Source: Candidatus Zixiibacteriota bacterium (GTDB lineage Bacteria; Zixibacteria; MSB-5A5; SM1-73). Taken from it: a stretch of 8,084 nucleotides of DNA. The translations under genes and the position numbers were made by a program. The stretch spans positions 1,565,052 through 1,573,135 of the forward strand of contig CP070839.1 in NCBI GenBank assembly GCA_020341875.1. The letters are read 5' to 3'. Below are positions 1-5,751 of the stretch, in pieces. How positions within the stretch are numbered: the first letter of the stretch is position 1; each line of letters begins with the position of its first letter. The notes beneath the pieces were generated by a model. It was given only the letters and a program-made list of their open reading frames with translations. It ran no database searches and was not told the origin of the DNA.

Positions 1-28
1 AATAGAAAGGGATTGGTTCTGACTCCCC

Positions 29-52
29 CTTGAGAAAGTCCATGGACTCAAG
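29..52. other. Dyad-symmetric element upstream of the first gene
   Basis: CTTGAG (29-34) is complementary to CTCAAG (47-52). Inside this lies the perfect 12 bp palindrome AGTCCATGGACT (37-48). The two pairings compete, since G34 to C47 and the 37-48 palindrome share bases. There is no T-tract after it, so it is not a classic intrinsic terminator. It lies in the 129 nt before the first confident start codon and could be the end of an upstream transcript or an operator. An upstream gene could end at TGA 20-22 or TGA 31-33, but too little sequence is present to tell. Confidence 0.3.
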
Positions 53-129
53 ACGATCCGTGCGCAAGCCTCTTGGACCTGCAGCAGGATGAGGGGAGGG
101 GAAAATCCGATTTGCCAAAAGGACAGCGT

Positions 130-1089
130 ATGAAGGTTCTGATAACCGGCATCGCAGGTTTTGCGGGGTCGCATCTGGCCGAGTTACTGGTAAGAAAAGG
201 AAATGAGGTTTTTGGAACCTGCTTGGCCTGCGAAAGCCTGGATAATATCCGACGAATCAGGCGAAGCCTACATCTTTCCACCTGCGACATCACCCGGTCC
301 GATCACCTGTTCCGGGTGGTCAAGAGAATAGGCCCGGACCAGATATATCACCTGGCGGCCTTAAGCTCAGTGGCAAAATCGTTTTCCGAACCCTTAGACA
401 CCATCGGGAACAATATCCGCGGCACCCTGCACCTTCTGGAGACTGTGAGAAATCTCAAGAAGCCGGTCAAGATTCTGGTGGTGGGGTCAAGCGACATGTA
501 CGGGAGGGTCACGCCCAAAGAGGTGCCCATAACGGAGGAGAAGACCCTTCTTCCGGTCAGCCCCTACGGTGTGAGCAAGGCGGCCTGCGACCTTTTGGCC
601 TATCAGTATTTCGAATCATACCGGGTTTTTGCCCTCCGGGCCAGGGCTTTCAATCACACCGGGCCGCGGCAGACCACCGGGTTTGTCATTCCCGACTTTG
701 CGTCGCAGATAGCTCAGATCGAGGCGGGTCTCCTGCCTCCGGTCATGAAGGTGGGTGATCTCTCCAGCAAGAGGGATGTCTCCGACGTCAGGGACGTGAT
801 GAGAGCCTACGTCTCCCTGATGCGAAGGGGAAAACCAGGCCAAGCCTACAATATATGTTCCCAGAAGGCGTATAGGATAAGAGACGTGCTCAAAGATCTA
901 TTGAGATTGTCGAAAAGGAAGATAAAGGTGGAGGTGGACAAGGAGAGGTACCGGCCGGCGGAGATCCCGGTTCTTATGGGAAGCAACCTCAAGATAGAAA
1001 AGGCAACCGGTTGGAAACCGAGGATTCCGTTGATGAAAACCCTCGAGGACACGCTTGACTTCTGGAGGGAGAGGTACAAGGTTTCCTGA
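130..1089 (+). CDS. rmd: SDR-family GDP-sugar reductase/dehydratase, RMD-like (GDP-4-dehydro-6-deoxy-D-mannose reductase)
   Basis: This is an extended short-chain dehydrogenase of 319 residues. The N-terminal Rossmann fold carries the NAD(P)-binding glycines G7, G10 and G13 (GIAGFAG), and the active site shows S120-S121-D122 followed by Y146-x3-K150 (YGVSK). The second half contains FNHTGP, a GDL..KRDVSDVRDV stretch, a YNICS stretch and TGWKP. These resemble my recollection of Pseudomonas Rmd, which reduces GDP-4-keto-6-deoxymannose to GDP-D-rhamnose, more than Gmd, because the Gmd-type GQDGSYL start is missing. Many databases would still call it GDP-mannose 4,6-dehydratase. I chose ATG 130, preceded by AAAGGA (118-122), because it puts the Rossmann strand at the N-terminus. 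A TTG at 73 would add 19 unlikely residues. The dehydrogenase and Wzi-like genes that follow support a role in cytoplasmic sugar-nucleotide supply for a surface glycan. The family is secure and the exact substrate is inferred. Confidence 0.8.
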   Translation: MKVLITGIAGFAGSHLAELLVRKGNEVFGTCLACESLDNIRRIRRSLHLSTCDITRSDHLFRVVKRIGPDQIYHLAALSSVAKSFSEPLDTIGNNIRGTLHLLETVRNLKKPVKILVVGSSDMYGRVTPKEVPITEEKTLLPVSPYGVSKAACDLLAYQYFESYRVFALRARAFNHTGPRQTTGFVIPDFASQIAQIEAGLLPPVMKVGDLSSKRDVSDVRDVMRAYVSLMRRGKPGQAYNICSQKAYRIRDVLKDLLRLSKRKIKVEVDKERYRPAEIPVLMGSNLKIEKATGWKPRIPLMKTLEDTLDFWRERYKVS

Positions 1090-1152
1090 CCTCTTTGATC
1101 GGTGAGAAGTCAGAATAGTATCACGCCCGCATTTCAATCTGAGCGGAAGGTA

Positions 1153-1182
1153 GCAAGTTATTCATCAGGAGGCACAACTTGT
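1153..1182 (+). promoter_or_regulatory. Shine-Dalgarno and TTG start within a small hairpin
   Basis: A strong ribosome-binding site AGGAGG (1167-1172) sits 6 nt before a TTG start (1179-1181), and this decides the start of the dehydrogenase gene. GCAAGTT (1153-1159) can pair with AACTTGT (1176-1182), giving 7 pairs including one terminal G-U. The pairing puts the whole SD in the 16 nt loop and the start codon in the stem. The ribosome-binding site is clear. The regulatory hairpin is only a possibility because the stem is AU-rich and weak. Confidence 0.4.
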
Positions 1183-2486
1183 ATAAGAGCTTAGAAAAGA
1201 AGATAACAGGCAAAACGGCGGCGGTGGGGATTATCGGCATGGGATACGTGGGCCTACCCCTGGCCGTGGTGTTGGGAAGGGAGGGTTTCAGGGTCTTCGG
1301 AATCGACATAGACTCGGGCAGGGTGAATCGGATAAACGCGGGCAGATCCGACATCGACGACGTTGACGACGACGATCTAAGACCTCTGGTAAGAAGAAAG
1401 AAGATAAGCGCCACCTCCGACTTCTCCGTCTTAGACCGGGTCGACTGCGTTATCATATGCGTTCCCACTCCCCTGAGCAAGACCAAGGACCCGGACGTCT
1501 CCTACATACTGGCCGGGGTGAGCGAGGTTCAGAAATACCTGCATCCGGGGCAACTGGTGATCCTGGAAAGTACCACCTACCCGGGAACCACGGAAGAACT
1601 GATTCTTCCCATGCTGGAGGAAACCGGGCTGGAGGCGGGAAAGGACTTTTTCTTGGCCTTCTCTCCGGAAAGGGTCGATCCGGGAAACCAGAAGTATACC
1701 ACCAAGAACACTCCCCGGGTGGTGGGTGGAATAACCCCCCTCTGCACCAAGATCGCCAAGCTCTTCTACGAAAAGACCCTAACCCGCGCGGTCCCGGTCT
1801 CCTCCACCAAGAGCGCGGAGATGGTCAAGCTTCTGGAGAATACCTTCCGATCGGTGAACATCGGGCTGGTGAACGAGGTGGCCCTGATGTGCGACAGGCT
1901 GAATATTGACGTGTGGGAGATCATAGACGCCGCCAACACCAAACCCTTCGGGTTCATGCCCTTCTATCCCGGACCGGGACTGGGTGGACACTGCATCCCC
2001 ATCGACCCGCATTATCTGTCGTGGAAACTCAAATCGCTGAACTATTATGCCAGATTTATTGAGTTGGCAGGCGATATAAATTCCCGCATGCCGGAATATG
2101 TGGTGGAGCGGATCAACCGGGCATTGAACCAGAAAAAGAAAAGCCTGAGAGGCTCGAAGATTCTGGTATTGGGTGTGGCCTACAAGAAAGACATAAAAGA
2201 TCTGAGAGAGTCGCCAGCTCTAGACGTAATTGAGCTTCTGCAGATGGCCGGGGCACAGGTGGAATACAACGACCCTCATGTGCCTTCAATCCGCATGGAC
2301 GAATCGGAGATGAAGCCGGTGAAGTTAACCCGGAAGGCTCTTCAAAGCTCGGACTGCGTGGTCGTTCTGGCCGACCACTCCGCCTACGATTATGACTTTA
2401 TTGTGCGAAACGCACAGATGGTGATGGACACCCGCAATGCCACCAAGAAGGTGAAAAAGAACCGGGAGAAAATCGTAAAGCTCTAA
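1179..2486 (+). CDS. wbpA: UDP-N-acetyl-D-glucosamine/mannosamine 6-dehydrogenase (nucleotide sugar dehydrogenase, WbpA-like)
   Basis: This enzyme performs the NAD-dependent four-electron oxidation of the C6 hydroxyl of a UDP-N-acetylhexosamine to a uronic acid, in the cytoplasm. The 435 residues match the usual length of WbpA/WecC proteins. In order they show the NAD-binding GMGYVG (G20, G22, G25), CVPTP with KDPDVSYI, the ESTTYPGT loop, FSPERVDPG with E164, and KLLENTF with K217 and N221. The catalytic cysteine is C272 in GLGGHCIPIDPHYL, and the C-terminal GVAYKKDIKDLRESP runs from about residue 333 to 346. The KDPDVSY stretch favours the N-acetylhexosamine branch over UDP-glucose 6-dehydrogenase. 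Translation starts at TTG behind a near-perfect SD. The gene follows the RMD-like gene after 89 nt and is followed at once by an inverted repeat. The product probably feeds an acidic surface polysaccharide. Confidence 0.9.
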   Translation: MYKSLEKKITGKTAAVGIIGMGYVGLPLAVVLGREGFRVFGIDIDSGRVNRINAGRSDIDDVDDDDLRPLVRRKKISATSDFSVLDRVDCVIICVPTPLSKTKDPDVSYILAGVSEVQKYLHPGQLVILESTTYPGTTEELILPMLEETGLEAGKDFFLAFSPERVDPGNQKYTTKNTPRVVGGITPLCTKIAKLFYEKTLTRAVPVSSTKSAEMVKLLENTFRSVNIGLVNEVALMCDRLNIDVWEIIDAANTKPFGFMPFYPGPGLGGHCIPIDPHYLSWKLKSLNYYARFIELAGDINSRMPEYVVERINRALNQKKKSLRGSKILVLGVAYKKDIKDLRESPALDVIELLQMAGAQVEYNDPHVPSIRMDESEMKPVKLTRKALQSSDCVVVLADHSAYDYDFIVRNAQMVMDTRNATKKVKKNREKIVKL

Positions 2487-2544
2487 AACGTGAACACCCT
2501 CTCCGGCTGACCAGGTGCGACCCTCCGGGCCGGGTGTTTACGTT
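2487..2544 (+). other. 13 bp inverted repeat directly after the dehydrogenase stop
   Basis: AACGTGAACACCC (2487-2499) pairs with GGGTGTTTACGTT (2532-2544) over 13 positions, with a single G-U wobble (G2492 with T2539). The loop is 32 nt. The left arm starts on the base after the TAA stop. No T-tract follows the right arm, so an ordinary intrinsic terminator is unlikely. An attenuator, an mRNA 3' stabiliser or a dyad operator for the Wzi-like gene are all possible. A GTG at 2515, which would be an alternative start for the next gene, falls inside the loop. Confidence 0.5.
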
Positions 2545-2619
2545 GACCTCAAGGCAGCAGTGGTCTCCTTCCACCGTGCCGACTCAAAGAACCGATCCTT
2601 CACCGGGACTAAAGAGAAT

Positions 2620-4191
2620 TTGGTAAAGCAAGCTCTAAAAATAGTCCTTCTGACTTTTCTCTTATCGCCTCTCTTATCGGTTATCTCAGAAGCCACCCTC
2701 TTAGAGAACGTCCCTCTGGACAGCTGGGTCTACCAGGTGGTGGATGAGCTTCACCTCCGGGGTCTATTCACTTCGCTTCACGAGAACGTAAGACCCTACC
2801 GTCGGGGAGAGGTCGCCTGTTTGATCCTGGAGGCAAACCGAAAGTTGAGAGAAGGGGGCCTGAAGCTGACCGACTCCCAACTCTGGCTGCTCCGCAAACT
2901 GAACCAGGAGTTCAGATTGGAGTTGCAGGAACTATATCATAAGTGGCATGAGACCGAGAGAGATCAGAGCACCCTCCGATACGGGACCAGTCCGGTTGCG
3001 CAGGCGACTCTAGCTGAAGGTGAGAGTTCCGACGGACGGGTGCAGGCGAGATTCGAGACCAGTCTGCAGTTTAATCAAAGATTCGTGCTTAAGGATCGAA
3101 TGGCGATAGATACCGAGGCGGAGAAGGAGAGCAGGTATGTCGGAAGGGAGTGGAAACATGGACTGACCGGGGTGTTCGATCAGGCTTACGCCAACATAGA
3201 CTTGGGCTACTTTCATCTTCTTCTGGGAAGGGATCATCTGCGATGGGGCCCGGGGCGCCAGGACGTGCTCTTGCTCTCCGACCGTATTCCGCCGTTTGAC
3301 ATGGTAAAGATTGAAGGAGCGATGGGTCCCTTCAAGCTAATCTATTTCGCCACGGTGTTGGATCAGGTCTACGTTCCACCATCTCCGCATTATCGATTAT
3401 CTGGTTTCTGGGCAAAAAGATATCTCTCCGGACATCGGATAAACATGAAGCTCCGATTCGGATTGGAGATGGGCATATCCGAGGCGGTCCTTTATGGAGG
3501 AAATGATCGGGATATTGAACCTTATTACCTCAATCCCCTGCTGCCCTTCTACGGGGAGCAGCATAATCGGAGCAGCGACGACAACATCCTGTGGAGCTTC
3601 GACGTCACCCTTTCCTCCTTTAGGAACAAGGAGGTCTATTTCGAGCTTCTGGTGGACGATTTCCAGTATGATTTTGAGTCGGAACCTCACCAGACCGGTT
3701 TTCAACTCGGCGTGAAGTATGCCGATCCGTTCGGCCTGGAAAGAAGTTGTTTCAATGCAGAATACACCAAGATCAACAATTGGGTGTACGGGCAGAACAA
3801 GCCATGGAACGTTTTCACCTATCATGGCAGGGGAATAGGGAGCATTCTCGGTCCGGACGCCGACCGCTGGTATCTCCGTCTGCTTTATCACGTCACCATG
3901 GACGTTGATCTGGCGCTCTCAGCGGAATACAGGAGAAAGGGAGAGGGGCGAATCGACATTGCCCAGAGTACGGCCGTTCCCCACTCCGACAGATTCCCCT
4001 CCGGGCTGGTAGAATACACAAGTCAGCATCAGCTCACACTGACCTATCAGCCCGGCGCGAGGCTAAAGTTGGATTTGTCCGTTGAGCACCTGAAGATCAA
4101 GAATCTGGAGAACGAGAGTGGAAAAAACTTAAGTGATTTGGCCTTCAGGGTAAGAGCAGCTTTGAACCTGTGGAAGGAGATCAGGTTTTAG
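2620..4191 (+). CDS. Wzi-like capsule-assembly outer-membrane beta-barrel protein
   Basis: This is a probable outer-membrane barrel of the capsule assembly Wzi family, which helps hold or organise exported polysaccharide at the cell surface. From the TTG at 2620 the protein has 523 residues. It begins with a lysine-containing n-region and a hydrophobic stretch (about residues 8-22), with a likely signal peptidase site after S-E-A (A25). A helical periplasmic-type region follows (VPLDSWVYQVVDEL, then RPYRRGEVA). From about residue 125 on, amphipathic strands alternate with loops. The family signature is GRDHLRWGPG (R208-W-G-P-G212) followed by LLLSDRIPPFDMVKIEG. The chain ends in phenylalanine, as expected for Bam-assembled barrels. 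A GTG at 2515 would add 35 residues before the signal peptide, so I prefer 2620 although its SD is weak (GGGA or AAAGAG). The ispE start lies 1 nt past its stop codon. The upstream sugar-nucleotide genes fit the function. Family assignment rests on motif memory. Confidence 0.75.
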   Translation: MVKQALKIVLLTFLLSPLLSVISEATLLENVPLDSWVYQVVDELHLRGLFTSLHENVRPYRRGEVACLILEANRKLREGGLKLTDSQLWLLRKLNQEFRLELQELYHKWHETERDQSTLRYGTSPVAQATLAEGESSDGRVQARFETSLQFNQRFVLKDRMAIDTEAEKESRYVGREWKHGLTGVFDQAYANIDLGYFHLLLGRDHLRWGPGRQDVLLLSDRIPPFDMVKIEGAMGPFKLIYFATVLDQVYVPPSPHYRLSGFWAKRYLSGHRINMKLRFGLEMGISEAVLYGGNDRDIEPYYLNPLLPFYGEQHNRSSDDNILWSFDVTLSSFRNKEVYFELLVDDFQYDFESEPHQTGFQLGVKYADPFGLERSCFNAEYTKINNWVYGQNKPWNVFTYHGRGIGSILGPDADRWYLRLLYHVTMDVDLALSAEYRRKGEGRIDIAQSTAVPHSDRFPSGLVEYTSQHQLTLTYQPGARLKLDLSVEHLKIKNLENESGKNLSDLAFRVRAALNLWKEIRF

Positions 4192-4192
4192 C

Positions 4193-5047
4193 TTGGATAG
4201 ACTCACCCTAAAATCGCCCGCCAAGATTAATCTTCTTCTTGAGGTCTTGAAGAAAAGGGAGGATGGATATCACCAGATCCGCTCGCTAATGCAGGCGGTC
4301 GATCTTTTCGACGAACTGACTCTGGAAAAACGACCAAAGGACTTGGTGATAAGCTGCGACCATCCCCGCTGCCCTGCTGATGAGACCAATCTGGCGTTCA
4401 AGGCCGCTTCCCTGCTTCTGCAGGAGGAGAAAAGAGACCAGGGGGTGGCCATCCATATAAGAAAACGGATTCCCATCTCCGCCGGCCTGGGCGGGGGAAG
4501 TTCGAACGCGGCGGCGGCCCTGAGGGGAGTAAGACAACTTCTTGAGCTCGACGTCCCCGAGAGGAGGCTTCATCAACTGGCTGAGCGGGTGGGATCGGAC
4601 GTGCCTTTTTTTCTTTACTCCGGACAGGCACTGGTGGAGGGGAGAGGAGAGCAGATCCGGCCGATAAGAATATATGGGGGGTATTGGCTGGTTCTGGTGT
4701 GCCCGGGCATAGAGGTTTCCACCAGGTGGGCTTACCAGAACCTAAAAATTAACTTGACAAAGAAGAGGTGGGGGGTTAGTTTTAAAGATTTGGAGGATGC
4801 TTCCGGATTCTTTGAGGCTCTGCTGAGTTTTGAGAACGATCTGGAAGAGGTGGTGAGCAAAAGATATCCTGTCATCCAGAGGATAAAGGATAATTTAGAA
4901 GATTCTGGTGCGGTAAAGTCATCCATGTCGGGAAGTGGACCGACCGTCTATGGTGTGTTTGACCAAAAACCACAAGCAGAGGAGGTGGCACGAGAGCTCT
5001 TACGAGGTGATTGGCACACTTTTCTGACCCGACCAATCCCCGGTTAG
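4193..5047 (+). CDS. ispE: 4-diphosphocytidyl-2-C-methyl-D-erythritol kinase
   Basis: IspE is the GHMP kinase that phosphorylates 4-(CDP)-2-C-methylerythritol with ATP in the non-mevalonate isoprenoid pathway. The 284-residue length is typical. Visible motifs are SPAKINL with catalytic K11, REDGYHQIRSLMQ, the ATP-binding glycine loop P-x3-GLGGGSSNAAAAL (G100-G102, S103, S104), GSDVPFF with the catalytic aspartate D136, and the C-terminal MSGSGPTVYG (about 245-254). The start is TTG, which places the family's near-N-terminal lysine correctly. AAGGAG (4174-4179) and AGG (4183-4185) lie upstream inside the end of the Wzi-like gene, so the two genes are probably co-translated or at least co-transcribed. 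IspE heads the conserved spoVG-prs-ctc neighbourhood known from Bacillus. No key residue is missing. Confidence 0.97.
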   Translation: MDRLTLKSPAKINLLLEVLKKREDGYHQIRSLMQAVDLFDELTLEKRPKDLVISCDHPRCPADETNLAFKAASLLLQEEKRDQGVAIHIRKRIPISAGLGGGSSNAAAALRGVRQLLELDVPERRLHQLAERVGSDVPFFLYSGQALVEGRGEQIRPIRIYGGYWLVLVCPGIEVSTRWAYQNLKINLTKKRWGVSFKDLEDASGFFEALLSFENDLEEVVSKRYPVIQRIKDNLEDSGAVKSSMSGSGPTVYGVFDQKPQAEEVARELLRGDWHTFLTRPIPG

Positions 5048-5129
5048 CATTCAGGTCCTCGACGACGAATCCTGCTCCCAGATGGAATGGTCTCGCAAGG
5101 TTGCGCACAGGCTGGGGCAGGTGAATGCT
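5046..5129 (+). ncRNA. Candidate structured RNA in the ispE-spoVG gap
   Basis: Two nested stems can be drawn by hand. P1 pairs AGCATTCA (5046-5053) with TGAATGCT (5122-5129), 8 Watson-Crick pairs. P2 pairs CCTGC-T-CCCAG (5071-5081) with CTGGGGCAGG (5112-5121), 10 pairs with a single bulged T5076. On the 3' side the P2 and P1 strands are contiguous, while the 5' side has a 17 nt bulge (5054-5070). Inside P2 a small hairpin CGCA/TGCG (5094-5105) has an AGGT loop. A T-rich stretch follows (5129-5139). P1 begins at the second base of the ispE stop codon. It could be a 3' UTR terminator, a leader element for spoVG or a small RNA. I do not recognise it as any known RNA family. The rest of the gap, to 5218, shows only weak pairings and no convincing promoter. 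Confidence 0.4.
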
Positions 5130-5232
5130 TCTTGCTTCTGGCTGAGGTCCAGGCTGAACTGAAGGCCGGAGGTGCGATGCTGTCATGAAACGTTAACCGT
5201 CCACAGATTATTTCAACCAGGAGGATAGTACA

Positions 5233-5559
5233 GTGGAAATCACCGAGGTAAGGATCACACTAAGGGATGAGGCGAAGCTGAAAGCCTTTGTCAACGTTAC
5301 CTTCGATAACTCCTTTGTGATTCGGGGGTTGAAGGTGATAAACGGCACCAAGGGTTATTTCGTGTCCATGCCCAGCCGGAAGAGAAAAAACGGAACCCAT
5401 CAGGATATAGCGCATCCCATAAACAACGAGATGCGCAGGATGATTGAGGATAAAGTGCTGGCCGCTTACGAGAACGAGTTGAGAAACAAGGAGGCCGGCG
5501 TAAGCACCGAGGAGCCGCCGCCCGAGGATGCGCCAGAGGATAGTGACATCATAGAATAA
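5233..5559 (+). CDS. spoVG: SpoVG family regulatory protein
   Basis: This is a small nucleic-acid-binding regulator, first named for stage V sporulation and septation in Bacillus. Homologues in other bacteria bind DNA or RNA and affect surface and virulence genes. The 108 residues open with MEITEVRI, then AFVNVTFDNSFVIRGLKVING, then GYFVSMPSRK and DIAHPINNEMR. All of this is standard for the family and carries the basic recognition region around residues 50-58. After about residue 88 comes an acidic, proline-rich tail (EEPPPEDAPEDSD), so the protein is longer than the typical 84-97 residues. The start is GTG, supported by AGGAGG (5219-5224) 8 nt upstream. It sits between ispE and prs as in the Bacillus ctc region, but glmU is not between spoVG and prs here. 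The tail is unlikely to alter the family call. Confidence 0.96.
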   Translation: MEITEVRITLRDEAKLKAFVNVTFDNSFVIRGLKVINGTKGYFVSMPSRKRKNGTHQDIAHPINNEMRRMIEDKVLAAYENELRNKEAGVSTEEPPPEDAPEDSDIIE

Positions 5560-5578
5560 CCTCAATTCTCCCTTTCGA

Positions 5579-5638
5579 TCACGTCTATGGTTTAGGATCT
5601 TATCAGGCATTATGCCATAGGCGTGAGTTATTTCTTTG
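5579..5638 (+). terminator. 12 bp hairpin with T-rich tail between spoVG and tRNA-Gln
   Basis: TCACGTCTATGG (5579-5590) pairs with CCATAGGCGTGA (5615-5626) over 12 positions with one G-U (T5584 with G5621). The loop is 24 nt. It is followed by GTTATTTCTTT (5627-5637), which is T-rich but interrupted. A competing short hairpin GGCA-TTA-TGCC (5606-5616) shares its 3' bases with the right arm. It starts 19 nt after the spoVG stop codon and ends 22 nt before tRNA-Gln. An intrinsic terminator for spoVG is the simplest reading. The large loop and imperfect T-tract leave room for a processing or attenuation element. Confidence 0.5.
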
Positions 5639-5648
5639 ACAACTCCTT

Positions 5649-5719
5649 TGGGGCGTCGTCAAGTGGTAAGACACAAGACTTTGGATCTTGGATCCCAGGT
5701 TCGAATCCTGGCGCCCCAG
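5649..5719 (+). tRNA. tRNA-Gln (anticodon UUG)
   Basis: A complete cloverleaf of 71 nt folds by hand. The acceptor stem TGGGGCG/CGCCCCA has 7 pairs, including the U1-A72 pair common in bacterial tRNA-Gln. The D stem is GTC/GAC. The anticodon stem CAAGA/TCTTG has 5 pairs around loop CTTTGGA with anticodon TTG at 5681-5683. The variable loop has 4 nt, and the T stem CCAGG/CCTGG encloses TTCGAAT. The discriminator is G5719. CCA is not encoded, as GTT follows, so the CCA-adding enzyme must supply it. The gene lies in the same direction between spoVG and prs, 32 nt before the prs start, so it may be cut out of a longer operon transcript. Confidence 0.98.
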
Positions 5720-5751
5720 GTTTATAGAATCCTAAACAAAAGATACCGCCC

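Noticed and set aside
73..129. TTG start for the first gene
   Set aside because: It adds 19 residues before the Rossmann strand, unlike the family, while ATG 130 has its own AAAGGA.
1095..1121. Possible promoter TTGATC and TAGTAT before the dehydrogenase gene
   Set aside because: Each box matches only 4 of 6 consensus bases and the spacer is 15 nt, too weak to call.
2515..2619. GTG start 105 nt upstream for the Wzi-like gene
   Set aside because: It would put 35 hydrophilic residues before an evident signal peptide, and the GTG lies in the loop of an inverted repeat with no SD.
5082..5162. Short plus-strand frame in the ispE-spoVG gap (starts ATG GAA TGG, 26 residues)
   Set aside because: No ribosome-binding site, no recognisable peptide, and it overlaps the stem structure.
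4872..5186. Minus-strand open frame of 104 codons covering the end of ispE and the gap to spoVG
   Set aside because: Half of it is antisense to conserved IspE motifs, the rest has no family character, and it gives no reason for the paired structure seen on the plus strand.
5636..5641. Perfect -35 box TTGACA before tRNA-Gln
   Set aside because: A matching -10 would fall inside the tRNA (around 5659-5664), where TCAAGT is not -10 like, so it cannot drive the tRNA.
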